Below are positions 1 through 5,449 of a stretch of 5,455 bases of DNA, piece by piece. The position numbers were made by a program, and so were the translations under genes. The notes beneath the pieces are model-generated. The model made no database searches. It had not been told where the DNA came from and worked only from the letters and a program-made list of their open reading frames with translations. Positions within the stretch are counted from its first letter, which is position 1. Each line of letters starts with the position of its first letter. This DNA comes from Thermodesulfobacteriota bacterium (lineage in GTDB: Bacteria > Desulfobacterota > Syntrophobacteria > BM002): contig CAMYLW010000147.1 in NCBI GenBank assembly GCA_947259475.1, positions 1-5,455 on the forward strand, written 5' to 3'.

Positions 1-72
1 ACACCCGAGGACGCCAGGAAGGACGGCCATATCCGTGGTCGCAGCAAGTCATTCATGAAATATCCGGGCTAG
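1..72 (+). CDS. 3' end of a possible gene, left part outside the window
   Basis: Frame 1 is open from the first base to a TAG at 70-72 and gives 23 residues ending in RSKSFMKYPG. The stretch is rich in Lys, Arg and Gly, and most third codon positions are G or C, which fits the tail of a real gene. I do not recognise the peptide. It would converge on the minus-strand methyltransferase gene, with 57 bp between the two stops. The opposite strand is also open from an ATG at about 57 towards the window edge, but that start lacks a good ribosome binding site. So both the existence and the strand of a gene here are uncertain. Confidence 0.25.
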   Translation, partial: TPEDARKDGHIRGRSKSFMKYPG

Positions 73-129
73 GAAAGTTAATCTACTTCAATCCATTGTA
101 ATGAGAATACGGTCGGGCCGCATCATCAG

Positions 130-876
130 TCAATCATGCTGCCCCCGAGTCACTGGAAACCGCCACGGAATCAACATGGGCACTTGGCGCTGGTAGTCCC
201 TGTACGCCTCGCCGAAATCAGCCACGAGATCGCGTTCTTCAAGCATGGTGCCGACCACCACCCAAGCGGTCCAGAAAACATTGAACAGCAGACGATCCGC
301 TGAGAATCTTGGGCAAGACCAGATTAGTACCAACATAAAAAAGTAGAGCGGATGCCGGACCCAGCGATACGGGCCCCGAATGACAAAAGGCATTGGAGAT
401 TCCTGCGTGCCTCGCATCTGGGCCAAGATTGGATTGAGACCGAACGCATCAAAAGAACCCAGCGCGCCCATACTCCATGCGAAGCCGGCGATTGCTAAAA
501 AGAAAATACCGCGTACCAGCCAGCTAAGAGCGCCTTGAAGGGTTATCAGGGTGTAGGCAGACTGCTGCCAGAATACCAGTAGAACTAGCAATACAATACC
601 TGATGCGACCGTGTAGAAAGCTCCCTGGTATTGCGAAGGAATGAATTTGACCAAGCGGCGACGGAAGGACTTTCGGATCATAAGGCTATGCTGAATGAAG
701 AACGCCAAACAAAGTAAAGCATCCCAAGCAAGCACCCCAGGGAGCTCTAAGCCAAGATCCAACAACCCGAGCGATCCTACATAAAGAAAGACCACTAGTA
801 CAAGCAGTGAACCTCCGCCCAAGAGCGTTGCAAACACAATTGCCAAATAAGGTATGATTTTCCTAATCCAAGCCAT
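130..876 (-). CDS. Integral membrane methyltransferase, ICMT/NnrU/MddA-like
   Basis: This 248-residue protein is very hydrophobic, with about five to six membrane segments (near 8-33, 47-63, 86-103, 118-136, 172-187 and 197-210). The segment FFIQHSLM (59-66), followed by a basic FRRRL stretch, resembles NnrU and the methanethiol methyltransferase MddA. The C-terminal half has the isoprenylcysteine carboxyl methyltransferase signature: RGPYRWVRHPLY (167-178), then EERDL (213-217), then FGEAYRDYQRQVP (221-233). In this family those parts bind S-adenosylmethionine at the membrane face and methylate small thiols, lipids or prenylated substrates. The substrate here cannot be read from the sequence. 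The start is ATG at 874-876; no strong Shine-Dalgarno precedes it, but hydrophobic sequence begins at once. The gene stands alone, with no clear promoter or terminator. The family is fairly sure, the reaction is not. Confidence 0.85.
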   Translation of the reverse strand: MAWIRKIIPYLAIVFATLLGGGSLLVLVVFLYVGSLGLLDLGLELPGVLAWDALLCLAFFIQHSLMIRKSFRRRLVKFIPSQYQGAFYTVASGIVLLVLLVFWQQSAYTLITLQGALSWLVRGIFFLAIAGFAWSMGALGSFDAFGLNPILAQMRGTQESPMPFVIRGPYRWVRHPLYFFMLVLIWSCPRFSADRLLFNVFWTAWVVVGTMLEERDLVADFGEAYRDYQRQVPMLIPWRFPVTRGQHD

Positions 877-1200
877 TCGTGATTGTTCTGTAGCCTAGTG
901 GTAAGTGGTCGGATCAAGCTATCATTCTGAAATATCAAGAATTACTTCCCAGAAATAGCTATTTTCAGAGCTCAGAAGACCATTTTTAGCCCCAAAAAGC
1001 GACCGCTAAGAACTTCCCCCCTCCCTATGTTTGCCTACCCTTACATCATCCCATACGTCATCCCACTGGATAATTACCCAAAACTAACCTGACCAGAAAT
1101 GGGTAAAAGTTACCCAAAAGTGGCTTGACTGAAAATGGGTAAAAATGACTATCGGGAAAGTAGGGTGCAGGCATCAAGAATAAGGTGACTCTTCCAGACA
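877..1200. other. Gene-free stretch between the methyltransferase start and the selC terminator
   Basis: No open frame with coding character is seen on either strand. The stretch must contain the promoter of the minus-strand methyltransferase, but I find no convincing -35/-10 pair there. From 1046 to 1145 it is repetitive: TCATCCCA occurs at 1046 and again at 1058, followed by the two 36-bp units listed separately. This side of selC lies at the tRNA 3' end, where integrating elements often insert, yet no integrase gene or second copy of the tRNA end is visible in the window. Confidence 0.6.
1074..1145. repeat. Two tandem 36-bp repeats, each with a TTACCCA/TGGGTAA inverted repeat
   Basis: Unit 1 (1074-1109) and unit 2 (1110-1145) are directly adjacent and match at 28 of 36 positions. 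Each begins with TTACCCAAAA and carries AAATGGGTAAAA near its end, so TTACCCA (1074, 1110) and TGGGTAA (1100, 1136) alternate as four inverted arms. The arms at 1100-1116 form a tight hairpin with an AAG loop. The arm starts are 26, 10 and 26 bp apart, so the close central pair lies about one helical turn apart. Possible roles are an operator for a dimeric regulator, or the leftover end of an insertion sequence whose ends carry several short repeats, as in the IS21 family. Neither can be decided from this sequence. Confidence 0.75.
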
Positions 1201-1229
1201 AAAGCCCCGGGAATTATACCAGGGGCTTT
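1201..1229 (-). terminator. Rho-independent terminator of selC
   Basis: Read on the minus strand, AAAGCCCC pairs perfectly with GGGGCTTT over 8 bp, with a 13-nt loop, and is followed by TTTTGTCT-like sequence just beyond the stem. The hairpin begins 12 nt after the encoded CCA of the tRNA, as expected for a single-gene tRNA transcript. The U-rich tail is short, so termination may be incomplete. The plus strand has no T tract after the stem, so a role for plus-strand transcripts is less likely. Confidence 0.7.
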
Positions 1230-1241
1230 GCTTGCTTTGGG

Positions 1242-1340
1242 TGGCGGAAGTGCATGGGAATCGAACCCACCTGGGACAGCCTTCACTGCCCCACACCGGA
1301 TTTGAAGTCCGGGAGCCCCACCAGTGAGCTTGGCACTTCC
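1242..1340 (-). tRNA. selC: Selenocysteine tRNA (tRNA-Sec, anticodon TCA)
   Basis: The 99-nt gene, including an encoded GCCA 3' end, has all the marks of bacterial tRNA-Sec. The acceptor stem is 8 bp (GGAAGTGC with GCACTTCC). The T stem is 5 bp with loop TTCGATT, giving the bacterial 8+5 layout. The anticodon stem CCGGA/TCCGG holds loop CTTCAAA with anticodon TCA at 1303-1305, which reads UGA. The extra arm is long, with a 7-bp stem (GGGGCAG with CTGTCCC, one G-U pair) and a 6-nt loop. The D stem has five clear pairs; a sixth A-U pair leaves a bulged G and a 4-nt loop. The tRNA is charged with serine, converted to Sec-tRNA by SelA using selenophosphate, and delivered by SelB. Those partner genes are not in the window. 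The host must therefore make selenoproteins. Confidence 0.97.
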
Positions 1341-1346
1341 GGGCAT

Positions 1347-1375
1347 TTTATAACAAAAATAGGGCCCTCTGTCGA
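1347..1375 (-). promoter_or_regulatory. Sigma70-type promoter of selC
   Basis: On the minus strand, TCGACA (1370-1375, five of six to TTGACA) and TATAAA (1347-1352, five of six to TATAAT) are separated by exactly 17 bp. Only six bases (ATGCCC) lie between the -10 box and tRNA nucleotide 1 at 1340. Transcription should therefore begin at or within a base or two of the mature 5' end. The inverted repeat CCCTC/GAGGG (1365-1378, 4-nt loop) overlaps the -35 box and could be a protein binding site or chance. Confidence 0.75.
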
Positions 1376-1382
1376 GGGATTT

Positions 1383-1424
1383 TGGCATGGGGCATAGAGC
1401 ATAGGGCATAGAGTATGGAGTGAA
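1383..1424. repeat. Degenerate heptamer array, consensus GGGCATA
   Basis: Six consecutive 7-bp units can be read: TGGCATG, GGGCATA, GAGCATA, GGGCATA, GAGTATG and GAGTGAA. The array lies just upstream of the selC promoter, between selC and dusB, which are transcribed away from each other. It is not coding. Arrays of this kind suggest slippage-prone spacer DNA. Two more arrays with the same 7-bp period but other units lie at 4522-4556 and 5434-5455. Confidence 0.75.
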
Positions 1425-1540
1425 AAGCGAAAAAAAAGAGAACGCTTTCCGTATGATGTGATCAATAGATACAACGGAGCACGGATCCGCCTTAGGCTGA
1501 ACAACTGACGCCGAGAGGCTGGTTGCTCTTTGCCTCGAGC

Positions 1541-1553
1541 TAATCTAAGATTA
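1541..1553. promoter_or_regulatory. Perfect palindrome upstream of dusB, possible operator
   Basis: TAATCT and AGATTA form a perfect inverted repeat around a single central A. It ends 3 bp before the best -35 candidate of the dusB operon, a usual place for an activator or repressor site. No regulator gene is nearby and the site occurs once, so the role is inferred from position only. Confidence 0.3.
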
Positions 1554-1556
1554 TTC

Positions 1557-1584
1557 TGGACAAAAGAGGTGCAAGTTCTATGGT
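1557..1584 (+). promoter_or_regulatory. Candidate promoter of the dusB-ispH operon
   Basis: TGGACA (1557-1562, five of six to TTGACA) is followed after 16 bp by TATGGT (1579-1584, four of six to TATAAT). It would give a leader of about 45 nt before the TTG start at 1636. The -10 box is weak, so another promoter in 1425-1635 is possible. No riboswitch-like fold was recognised in that interval. Confidence 0.35.
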
Positions 1585-1635
1585 CAGATCTGGCAGGTTT
1601 TCTGCATACTGGATGGTTATTGGTGAGAGAAGTAT

Positions 1636-2625
1636 TTGGAAGTGAATACAGAGACAAAACTCAAAATCGGTGAACTCGAACTGGGGCAAGGGTTAATCCT
1701 CGCCCCCATGGCGGGGATTACTGATCTGAGTTTCCGCAGGATCACCAAGAGTTTCGATGTTGACCTGGTTACCTCAGAGATGGTGAGTTCAGAGGGGTTA
1801 GTGCGAAATACGGTCAGGACGAAGATGCTTCTCCAAAGCCATGCAGAGGAAAAGCCGCTGGCCATCCAACTCTTCGGTTCAGATCCCAAGGTAGTGGCAG
1901 AAGCTGCGCGTATTGTTGCGGATGAGGGGGCCGACATTATCGATTTGAACATGGGATGTCCGGTGCCGAAAGTAGTGCGCCAAGGTGCAGGCGCTGCCCT
2001 CCTTCGGGATGCAGAAACAGTGGCAATGCTGGTTGATGCAGTGCGGCAGGCTGTGAGCATCCCGGTTACGGTGAAAACTCGCTCCGGCTGGAGTCAATCC
2101 AAGATCAACGTCTCGGAGGTGGCCAGAGTTGCAGAGGATGCGGGTGCGGATGCCATAACCATTCATCCGCGTACAGCAAAGCAAGGATTTTCTGGATCTG
2201 CGGATTGGCCTCTCATTGCCAAAGTCAAACAAGCTGTGAATATTCCGGTGATTGGCAATGGTGACGTAACCAGCCCGGAAGATGTTGGAAAAATGAGGAA
2301 ACTGACGCAGTGTGACGGGGTAATGATTGGCCGTGGAGCAATGGGTAACCCTTGGATTTTTAAGCAGGCCAGGCAACTGACAAAAGGACAACCGTTGTCT
2401 AGCCCCACTCCGCAAGAACGATTGGATGTGGTGCGACGCCACCTGGAACTCTATGAGGAGTCGCTCCATGGCCGCCAGTCACTCTCCGGTGTCCGCTCTC
2501 GGCTGATGTGGTATAGTAAAAAGCTGCGTGGAAGCGCACGTTTACGTGCTTATCTGAGTGATTGTCACCACCTGGAGGACATGATCAAAATTTGTGAGGA
2601 TTTTTTTTCGGCTCTGGAGGAGTGA
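1636..2625 (+). CDS. dusB: tRNA-dihydrouridine synthase, DusB type
   Basis: This 329-residue cytoplasmic flavoenzyme would reduce specific uridines in the tRNA D-loop region to dihydrouridine, using NADPH and FMN. It matches the usual length of about 320-330. The TIM barrel begins with APMAGITDLSFRR (23-35). SEMVSSEGLV (47-56) follows, then NMGCPVPKVVRQGAGAALL (105-123), which holds the catalytic Cys108. FMN-binding positions are visible as Lys147 in VTVKTRSGW, His177 in ITIHPRT, NGD (208-210) and GRG (232-234). A helical RNA-binding domain follows (about 255-329). The NMGCPVPKVV form fits DusB (the NifR3/YhdG group) rather than DusA or DusC. Translation probably starts at TTG 1636, with GGTGAG at 1622-1627 eight bases upstream; a GTG at 1642 is the alternative. 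An in-frame stop at 1624 excludes earlier starts. It is the first gene of a likely operon with ispH, whose start lies 53 bp downstream. Confidence 0.95.
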   Translation: MEVNTETKLKIGELELGQGLILAPMAGITDLSFRRITKSFDVDLVTSEMVSSEGLVRNTVRTKMLLQSHAEEKPLAIQLFGSDPKVVAEAARIVADEGADIIDLNMGCPVPKVVRQGAGAALLRDAETVAMLVDAVRQAVSIPVTVKTRSGWSQSKINVSEVARVAEDAGADAITIHPRTAKQGFSGSADWPLIAKVKQAVNIPVIGNGDVTSPEDVGKMRKLTQCDGVMIGRGAMGNPWIFKQARQLTKGQPLSSPTPQERLDVVRRHLELYEESLHGRQSLSGVRSRLMWYSKKLRGSARLRAYLSDCHHLEDMIKICEDFFSALEE

Positions 2626-2668
2626 AATTTTTGTCTCTCACAGAGCCCGCAGGGCTCGGGCGAGAGAT

Positions 2669-2673
2669 AGGAG
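2669..2673 (+). promoter_or_regulatory. Ribosome binding site that decides the ispH start
   Basis: AGGAG lies 5 bases before GTG at 2679. The alternative in-frame GTG at 2622 overlaps the dusB stop and has its GGAGG only one base away, too close for normal initiation. Starting at 2679 also places the first iron-sulfur ligand at Cys12, as in E. coli IspH. Confidence 0.75.
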
Positions 2674-2678
2674 ATTTG

Positions 2679-4430
2679 GTGAAAGTAAAAGTCGCTAAGA
2701 ATGCTGGTTTTTGTATGGGGGTGCGGCGCGCCTTGGATCTGGTGCTGAATGCCGCCAGGGACCTCCAACCTGACGAGATTATTCATACCTATGGACCTCT
2801 CATTCACAACAATCAAGTTTTGGAGATCTTGGAGAGGCGAGGGATCCGTTGTTCCGAGGATTTGACAGAGGCCGAGGCGGGAGGACGCATAGCCATAAGA
2901 GCCCATGGTATTCCTCCCCAGGAACGAAAAGCAATTAAGGAGAAAGGTTTTAAGATTATTAATGCCACTTGTCCCAGAGTTGGGAAAGTGCAGGGAATCA
3001 TTAAAAAACATTCACTGAGAGGTTACGATATAGTTATCGTCGGCGATGACAACCATGCTGAAGTAATCGGGCTAAAAGGTTTTGCCAATGGAAGAGCTCA
3101 CGTCCTGAATACACCTGAAGAGGTAGACAGACTCCCCCCGACGGACAAGCTTCTGGTGGTGGCGCAAACCACCCAGGATGAGCGTGCTTTTAAGACAATA
3201 GCTGGTCTTTTAGAAGAACGCTATCCCGAGACCATCGTTTTCAATACCATCTGTGACTCCACCCATAATCGTCAGGAAGAGGTGCGAGCCCTCTGCAAAG
3301 ATGTGGATGCCATGGTGGTAGTGGGCGGTCGCCATAGTGGAAATACCAAGAGATTGGCCGAGATAGCCGCGGCTACAGGTATTCCGACTTTTCATATTGA
3401 GACTGAAGAGGAACTGGATCGGGAGCGCTTGCAGGACCTAAAGATTGTTGGTGTTACCGCCGGCGCCTCGACACCCCACTGGCTGCTTAGGAGAGTTGTA
3501 CACAAGCTGGAGAGCATACAACCTAGAGGAGTGAGGCCGCTGTCCAGGAATTTTGAGCACTACTTGCGGTTTTTTCTGCAAAGCAATCTTTACGTGGCAG
3601 GCGGTGCAGGGTGTTTAAGCCATGCGGCAGCTGTGCTTCAGGGAATCAAACCCAGGCTTGCAGATTTCTTCATAACTTTTTTCTATGTATTTGCCATGCA
3701 TGTGCTCAACCGCTATGCGGACAAGGCCTCGCGCTTTAACTATCCTTCTCGTGCCGCCCTTTATGAGCGTTACAAGTTTGGCTTTTTCCTAGCCAGTCTA
3801 AGTGGAGTAAGTGCCGCCCTAATCATCGCCAATGCTCAAAGCAAGAGCGTTTTCTTTGCACTGCTGGCTATGACCGGACTAGGACTCCTTTACAGTGTGC
3901 GTATTTTCCCGGAAAGCTGGCTTAAAGTTGTTCGGGTAGCTAAGCTAAAAGATGTTCCCGCATCCAAAACTATTTTTGTCGCTGGCGGCTGGAGCGTTGT
4001 AGCTACTCTGCTGCCGGCTTTGCGGGAAGGTAACCATCTGAATGTTCAGGCTTTGTTTGCATTCGTTGCAGTTTTTGCTCTCGTTTTTCTACGCTCGGCC
4101 CTCTTTGACATTGTCGACATCCAAGGGGATCGACTCGTCGGCGAGGAGACTCTGCCGATTGTTATAGGTGAAAAGCGTACCAGACGGCTCTTGATCTATT
4201 TGGTCTTCGGTCTGGCGTTGGCGTTCGTGGTGGCACCCTTCCTCGGGTTGGCTACAGGTTTCAGCTATATTCTGCTGATTACCTGCTGCTATATGGGTTT
4301 ATCTCTGTTCGTACACAGGCGGGAGTTGCTGCGCCCGGGTAGCCTCCGCTTCGAAACACTGGTGGAAAATAGCTTCTATCTTTCTGGTGGGTTAGCGGTC
4401 ATATATCAACTCTTGGGTTATGGTCCGTAA
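2679..4430 (+). CDS. ispH: IspH (HMBPP reductase) fused to a UbiA-like membrane prenyltransferase domain
   Basis: The chosen GTG start gives 583 residues, about twice the usual IspH length. Residues 1-285 are a complete IspH, which reduces HMBPP to IPP and DMAPP in the last MEP-pathway step. The [4Fe-4S] ligands are Cys12 (NAGFCMGVRRA), Cys98 (NATCPRVGKVQ) and Cys192 (NTICDSTHNRQ). Substrate-site residues are His43 (GPLIHN), His76 (RAHGIP), His126 and Glu128 (NHAEVIG), Ser220 and Asn222 (RHSGNTKR) and Ser264 (GVTAGAST). Residues 290-583 form about eight to nine membrane segments of normal UbiA length. The second Asp-rich motif is canonical: DIVDIQGD (477-484), followed by GEETLPIVIG. The first is degenerate: NRYADKASR (344-352) keeps Asn and one Asp, but Arg replaces two usual Asp positions. 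The protein is thus predicted to be membrane-anchored, with its reductase half in the cytoplasm. The prenyl acceptor is unknown. A longer reading starts at GTG 2622. No frameshift or internal start separates the two halves. Confidence 0.93.
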   Translation: MKVKVAKNAGFCMGVRRALDLVLNAARDLQPDEIIHTYGPLIHNNQVLEILERRGIRCSEDLTEAEAGGRIAIRAHGIPPQERKAIKEKGFKIINATCPRVGKVQGIIKKHSLRGYDIVIVGDDNHAEVIGLKGFANGRAHVLNTPEEVDRLPPTDKLLVVAQTTQDERAFKTIAGLLEERYPETIVFNTICDSTHNRQEEVRALCKDVDAMVVVGGRHSGNTKRLAEIAAATGIPTFHIETEEELDRERLQDLKIVGVTAGASTPHWLLRRVVHKLESIQPRGVRPLSRNFEHYLRFFLQSNLYVAGGAGCLSHAAAVLQGIKPRLADFFITFFYVFAMHVLNRYADKASRFNYPSRAALYERYKFGFFLASLSGVSAALIIANAQSKSVFFALLAMTGLGLLYSVRIFPESWLKVVRVAKLKDVPASKTIFVAGGWSVVATLLPALREGNHLNVQALFAFVAVFALVFLRSALFDIVDIQGDRLVGEETLPIVIGEKRTRRLLIYLVFGLALAFVVAPFLGLATGFSYILLITCCYMGLSLFVHRRELLRPGSLRFETLVENSFYLSGGLAVIYQLLGYGP

Positions 4431-4445
4431 AAGATTTCGGATTTA

Positions 4446-4515
4446 ATCGCAACCAGGAGGTTGCTCCTACAGGACAGAGTTTAACGATTGTGTAGGAGCA
4501 AGCTCTGCTTGCGAT
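4446..4515. repeat. REPIN-like element: two inverted REP palindromes
   Basis: The right half (4491-4515) begins TGTAGGAGC and contains the hairpin GCAAGC-TCT-GCTTGC, followed by GAT. The left half (4446-4471) is the same design on the minus strand: TGTAGGAGC, then a hairpin GCAACC/GGTTGC with a 4-nt loop, then GAT. The halves are separated by 19 bp and could fold into one long cruciform. This matches REP sequences, which pair a GTAG or GTGG head with a palindrome and are mobilised as pairs by RAYT (TnpA-REP) transposases. No RAYT gene is in the window. It lies 15 bp after the ispH stop, where such elements may also stabilise mRNA ends or hinder readthrough. Confidence 0.8.
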
Positions 4516-4521
4516 AAGCGG

Positions 4522-4556
4522 ATGATCAACAACCCATAACCCATTCCCAATGACCG
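4522..4556. repeat. Degenerate heptamer array, consensus ATAACCC
   Basis: Five consecutive 7-bp units can be read: ATGATCA, ACAACCC, ATAACCC, ATTCCCA and ATGACCG. The array begins 6 bp after the REPIN and is non-coding. It shares only its period, not its sequence, with the arrays at 1383-1424 and 5434-5455. Confidence 0.6.
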
Positions 4557-4557
4557 C

Positions 4558-4595
4558 ACTCTAGACATGCTAGACACTTTAGCTCACTTTAGGCA
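4558..4595. repeat. Short imperfect 9/10-bp tandem repeats before the glycosyltransferase
   Basis: Two 9-bp units (ACTCTAGAC, ATGCTAGAC) run into two 10-bp units (ACTTTAGCTC, ACTTTAGGCA), all sharing a TAG core. They end 8 bp before the ATG of the glycosyltransferase and occupy the place where its promoter and ribosome binding site would be expected. TAGACA occurs at 4562 and 4571 and resembles a -35 box, but no fitting -10 box was found. Confidence 0.55.
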
Positions 4596-4603
4596 TTTGC
4601 TTA

Positions 4604-5449
4604 ATGTCTCCTGAAATCTCCGTAATAATCCCCACTTATAATCGTGCATCCATGGTGGTTGAGGCTGTGGAGTCGGTCTTGGCTCAGGACATGACGGACT
4701 TTGAGCTCATGGTTATTAACGACGGCTCCACCGATGATACCGAGAAAAGACTCTCTGTCTACGGCTCGCGTCTCAAATATTATCAGCAGGAAAACGCAGG
4801 AGTAAGCGCTGCGAGAAATCGCGGCATTACGTTTTCCACTGCCCCAATGATTGCATTTTTGGATTCAGATGACCTGTGGCTCCCCTCTAAATTACAGGTT
4901 CAACATGCATACATGACAGCAAATCCGGAGGTTGACATTTGCCAGACAGAAGAGATCTGGTGGAGAAATGGCCGCCGGGTCAATCCCAAAAAGCACCATC
5001 AGAAACCGGCGGGGGATATTTTCCAGCGCAGTCTGGAGCTCTGCCTGGTAAGCCCTTCTGCGGTGATGATGAGACGGGAGCTTCTAGAAAAGGTGGGCTA
5101 TTTTGACGAAGAGTTGCCCATGGCCGAAGACTATGATCTTTGGCTGCGAGTTGCAGTTGATTATCCAGTGGTGTTACTACCTGAGCCACTGGTGATAAAG
5201 CGGGGCGGCCACCCTGATCAGTTGTCTGCCAGAAAAGGGATAGATCGCTATCGAATAGAGGCCCTAGAGAAGCTCCTTAACAGCGGCAGACTCTCGCCGG
5301 AGCAATACGATTGGACTTGGAAGGCCCTGCAGCGCAAATGTCAGATTTATGGCGAGGGCTGCCTTAAAAGGGGGAAAGCTCAGGAGGGTGAGAGGTATTT
5401 GGCCCTACCGGGAAAATACAAGCGCAAAACCTCAAGGTTGGAGGTTTGA
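4604..5449 (+). CDS. Family 2 glycosyltransferase (GT-A fold)
   Basis: This 281-residue protein transfers a sugar from a nucleotide-sugar donor, most likely for cell-surface polysaccharide or O-antigen. The N-terminal GT-A domain shows VIIPTYNR (7-14), VINDGSTDDT (37-46), NAGVSAARNRGI (64-75) and AFLDSDD (84-90), the metal-binding DXD-like motif. The acceptor side has SAVMMRRELLEKVGYFDEEL (152-171) and AEDYDLWLR (174-182), with the probable catalytic acid-base Asp176 in the family ED motif. KRGGHPDQLS (199-208) marks a GT2 subgroup. No membrane segment or signal peptide is seen, so it should act at the cytoplasmic face of the membrane. ATG 4604 has no clear ribosome binding site; the AGG at 4591-4593 is weak and about 10 bases away. 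Its last residues, SRLEV, and its stop codon are encoded by a heptamer repeat array. Donor and acceptor sugars cannot be told. Confidence 0.93.
   Translation: MSPEISVIIPTYNRASMVVEAVESVLAQDMTDFELMVINDGSTDDTEKRLSVYGSRLKYYQQENAGVSAARNRGITFSTAPMIAFLDSDDLWLPSKLQVQHAYMTANPEVDICQTEEIWWRNGRRVNPKKHHQKPAGDIFQRSLELCLVSPSAVMMRRELLEKVGYFDEELPMAEDYDLWLRVAVDYPVVLLPEPLVIKRGGHPDQLSARKGIDRYRIEALEKLLNSGRLSPEQYDWTWKALQRKCQIYGEGCLKRGKAQEGERYLALPGKYKRKTSRLEV

Noticed and set aside
1074..1145. Start of a CRISPR array
   Set aside because: The two 36-bp units are directly adjacent with no spacer between them, differ at 8 positions, and have no cas genes nearby.
1209..1221. TATAAT -10 box inside the terminator loop, minus strand
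   Set aside because: No -35 box lies 16-18 bp upstream and the motif sits in the loop of a clear terminator hairpin. It is probably chance.
1242..1340. Genomic island attachment site at selC
   Set aside because: selC is a known integration site in other bacteria, but no second copy of the tRNA 3' end and no integrase are found in the window.
1149..1409. Open frames on both strands across the selC region
   Set aside because: They lie over a complete tRNA gene, its terminator and its promoter, and their peptides show no known domain. They are translations of structured RNA.
1425..1635. Riboswitch or T-box in the dusB leader region
   Set aside because: Only short GC-rich pairings such as GAGGC/GCCTC are seen. 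No known riboswitch core or anti-terminator arrangement could be recognised.
1617..3395. Several minus-strand open frames opposite dusB and ispH
   Set aside because: They overlap strongly supported genes, and their Ser/Arg-rich composition is typical of antisense shadows.
4431..4445. Classical Rho-independent terminator directly after ispH
   Set aside because: No GC-rich hairpin followed by a T tract is present; the only strong hairpins there belong to the REPIN.
5447..5449. TGA of the glycosyltransferase read as selenocysteine
   Set aside because: A TAG follows one codon later, the GT2 domain is already complete, and the TGA comes from the repeat array.
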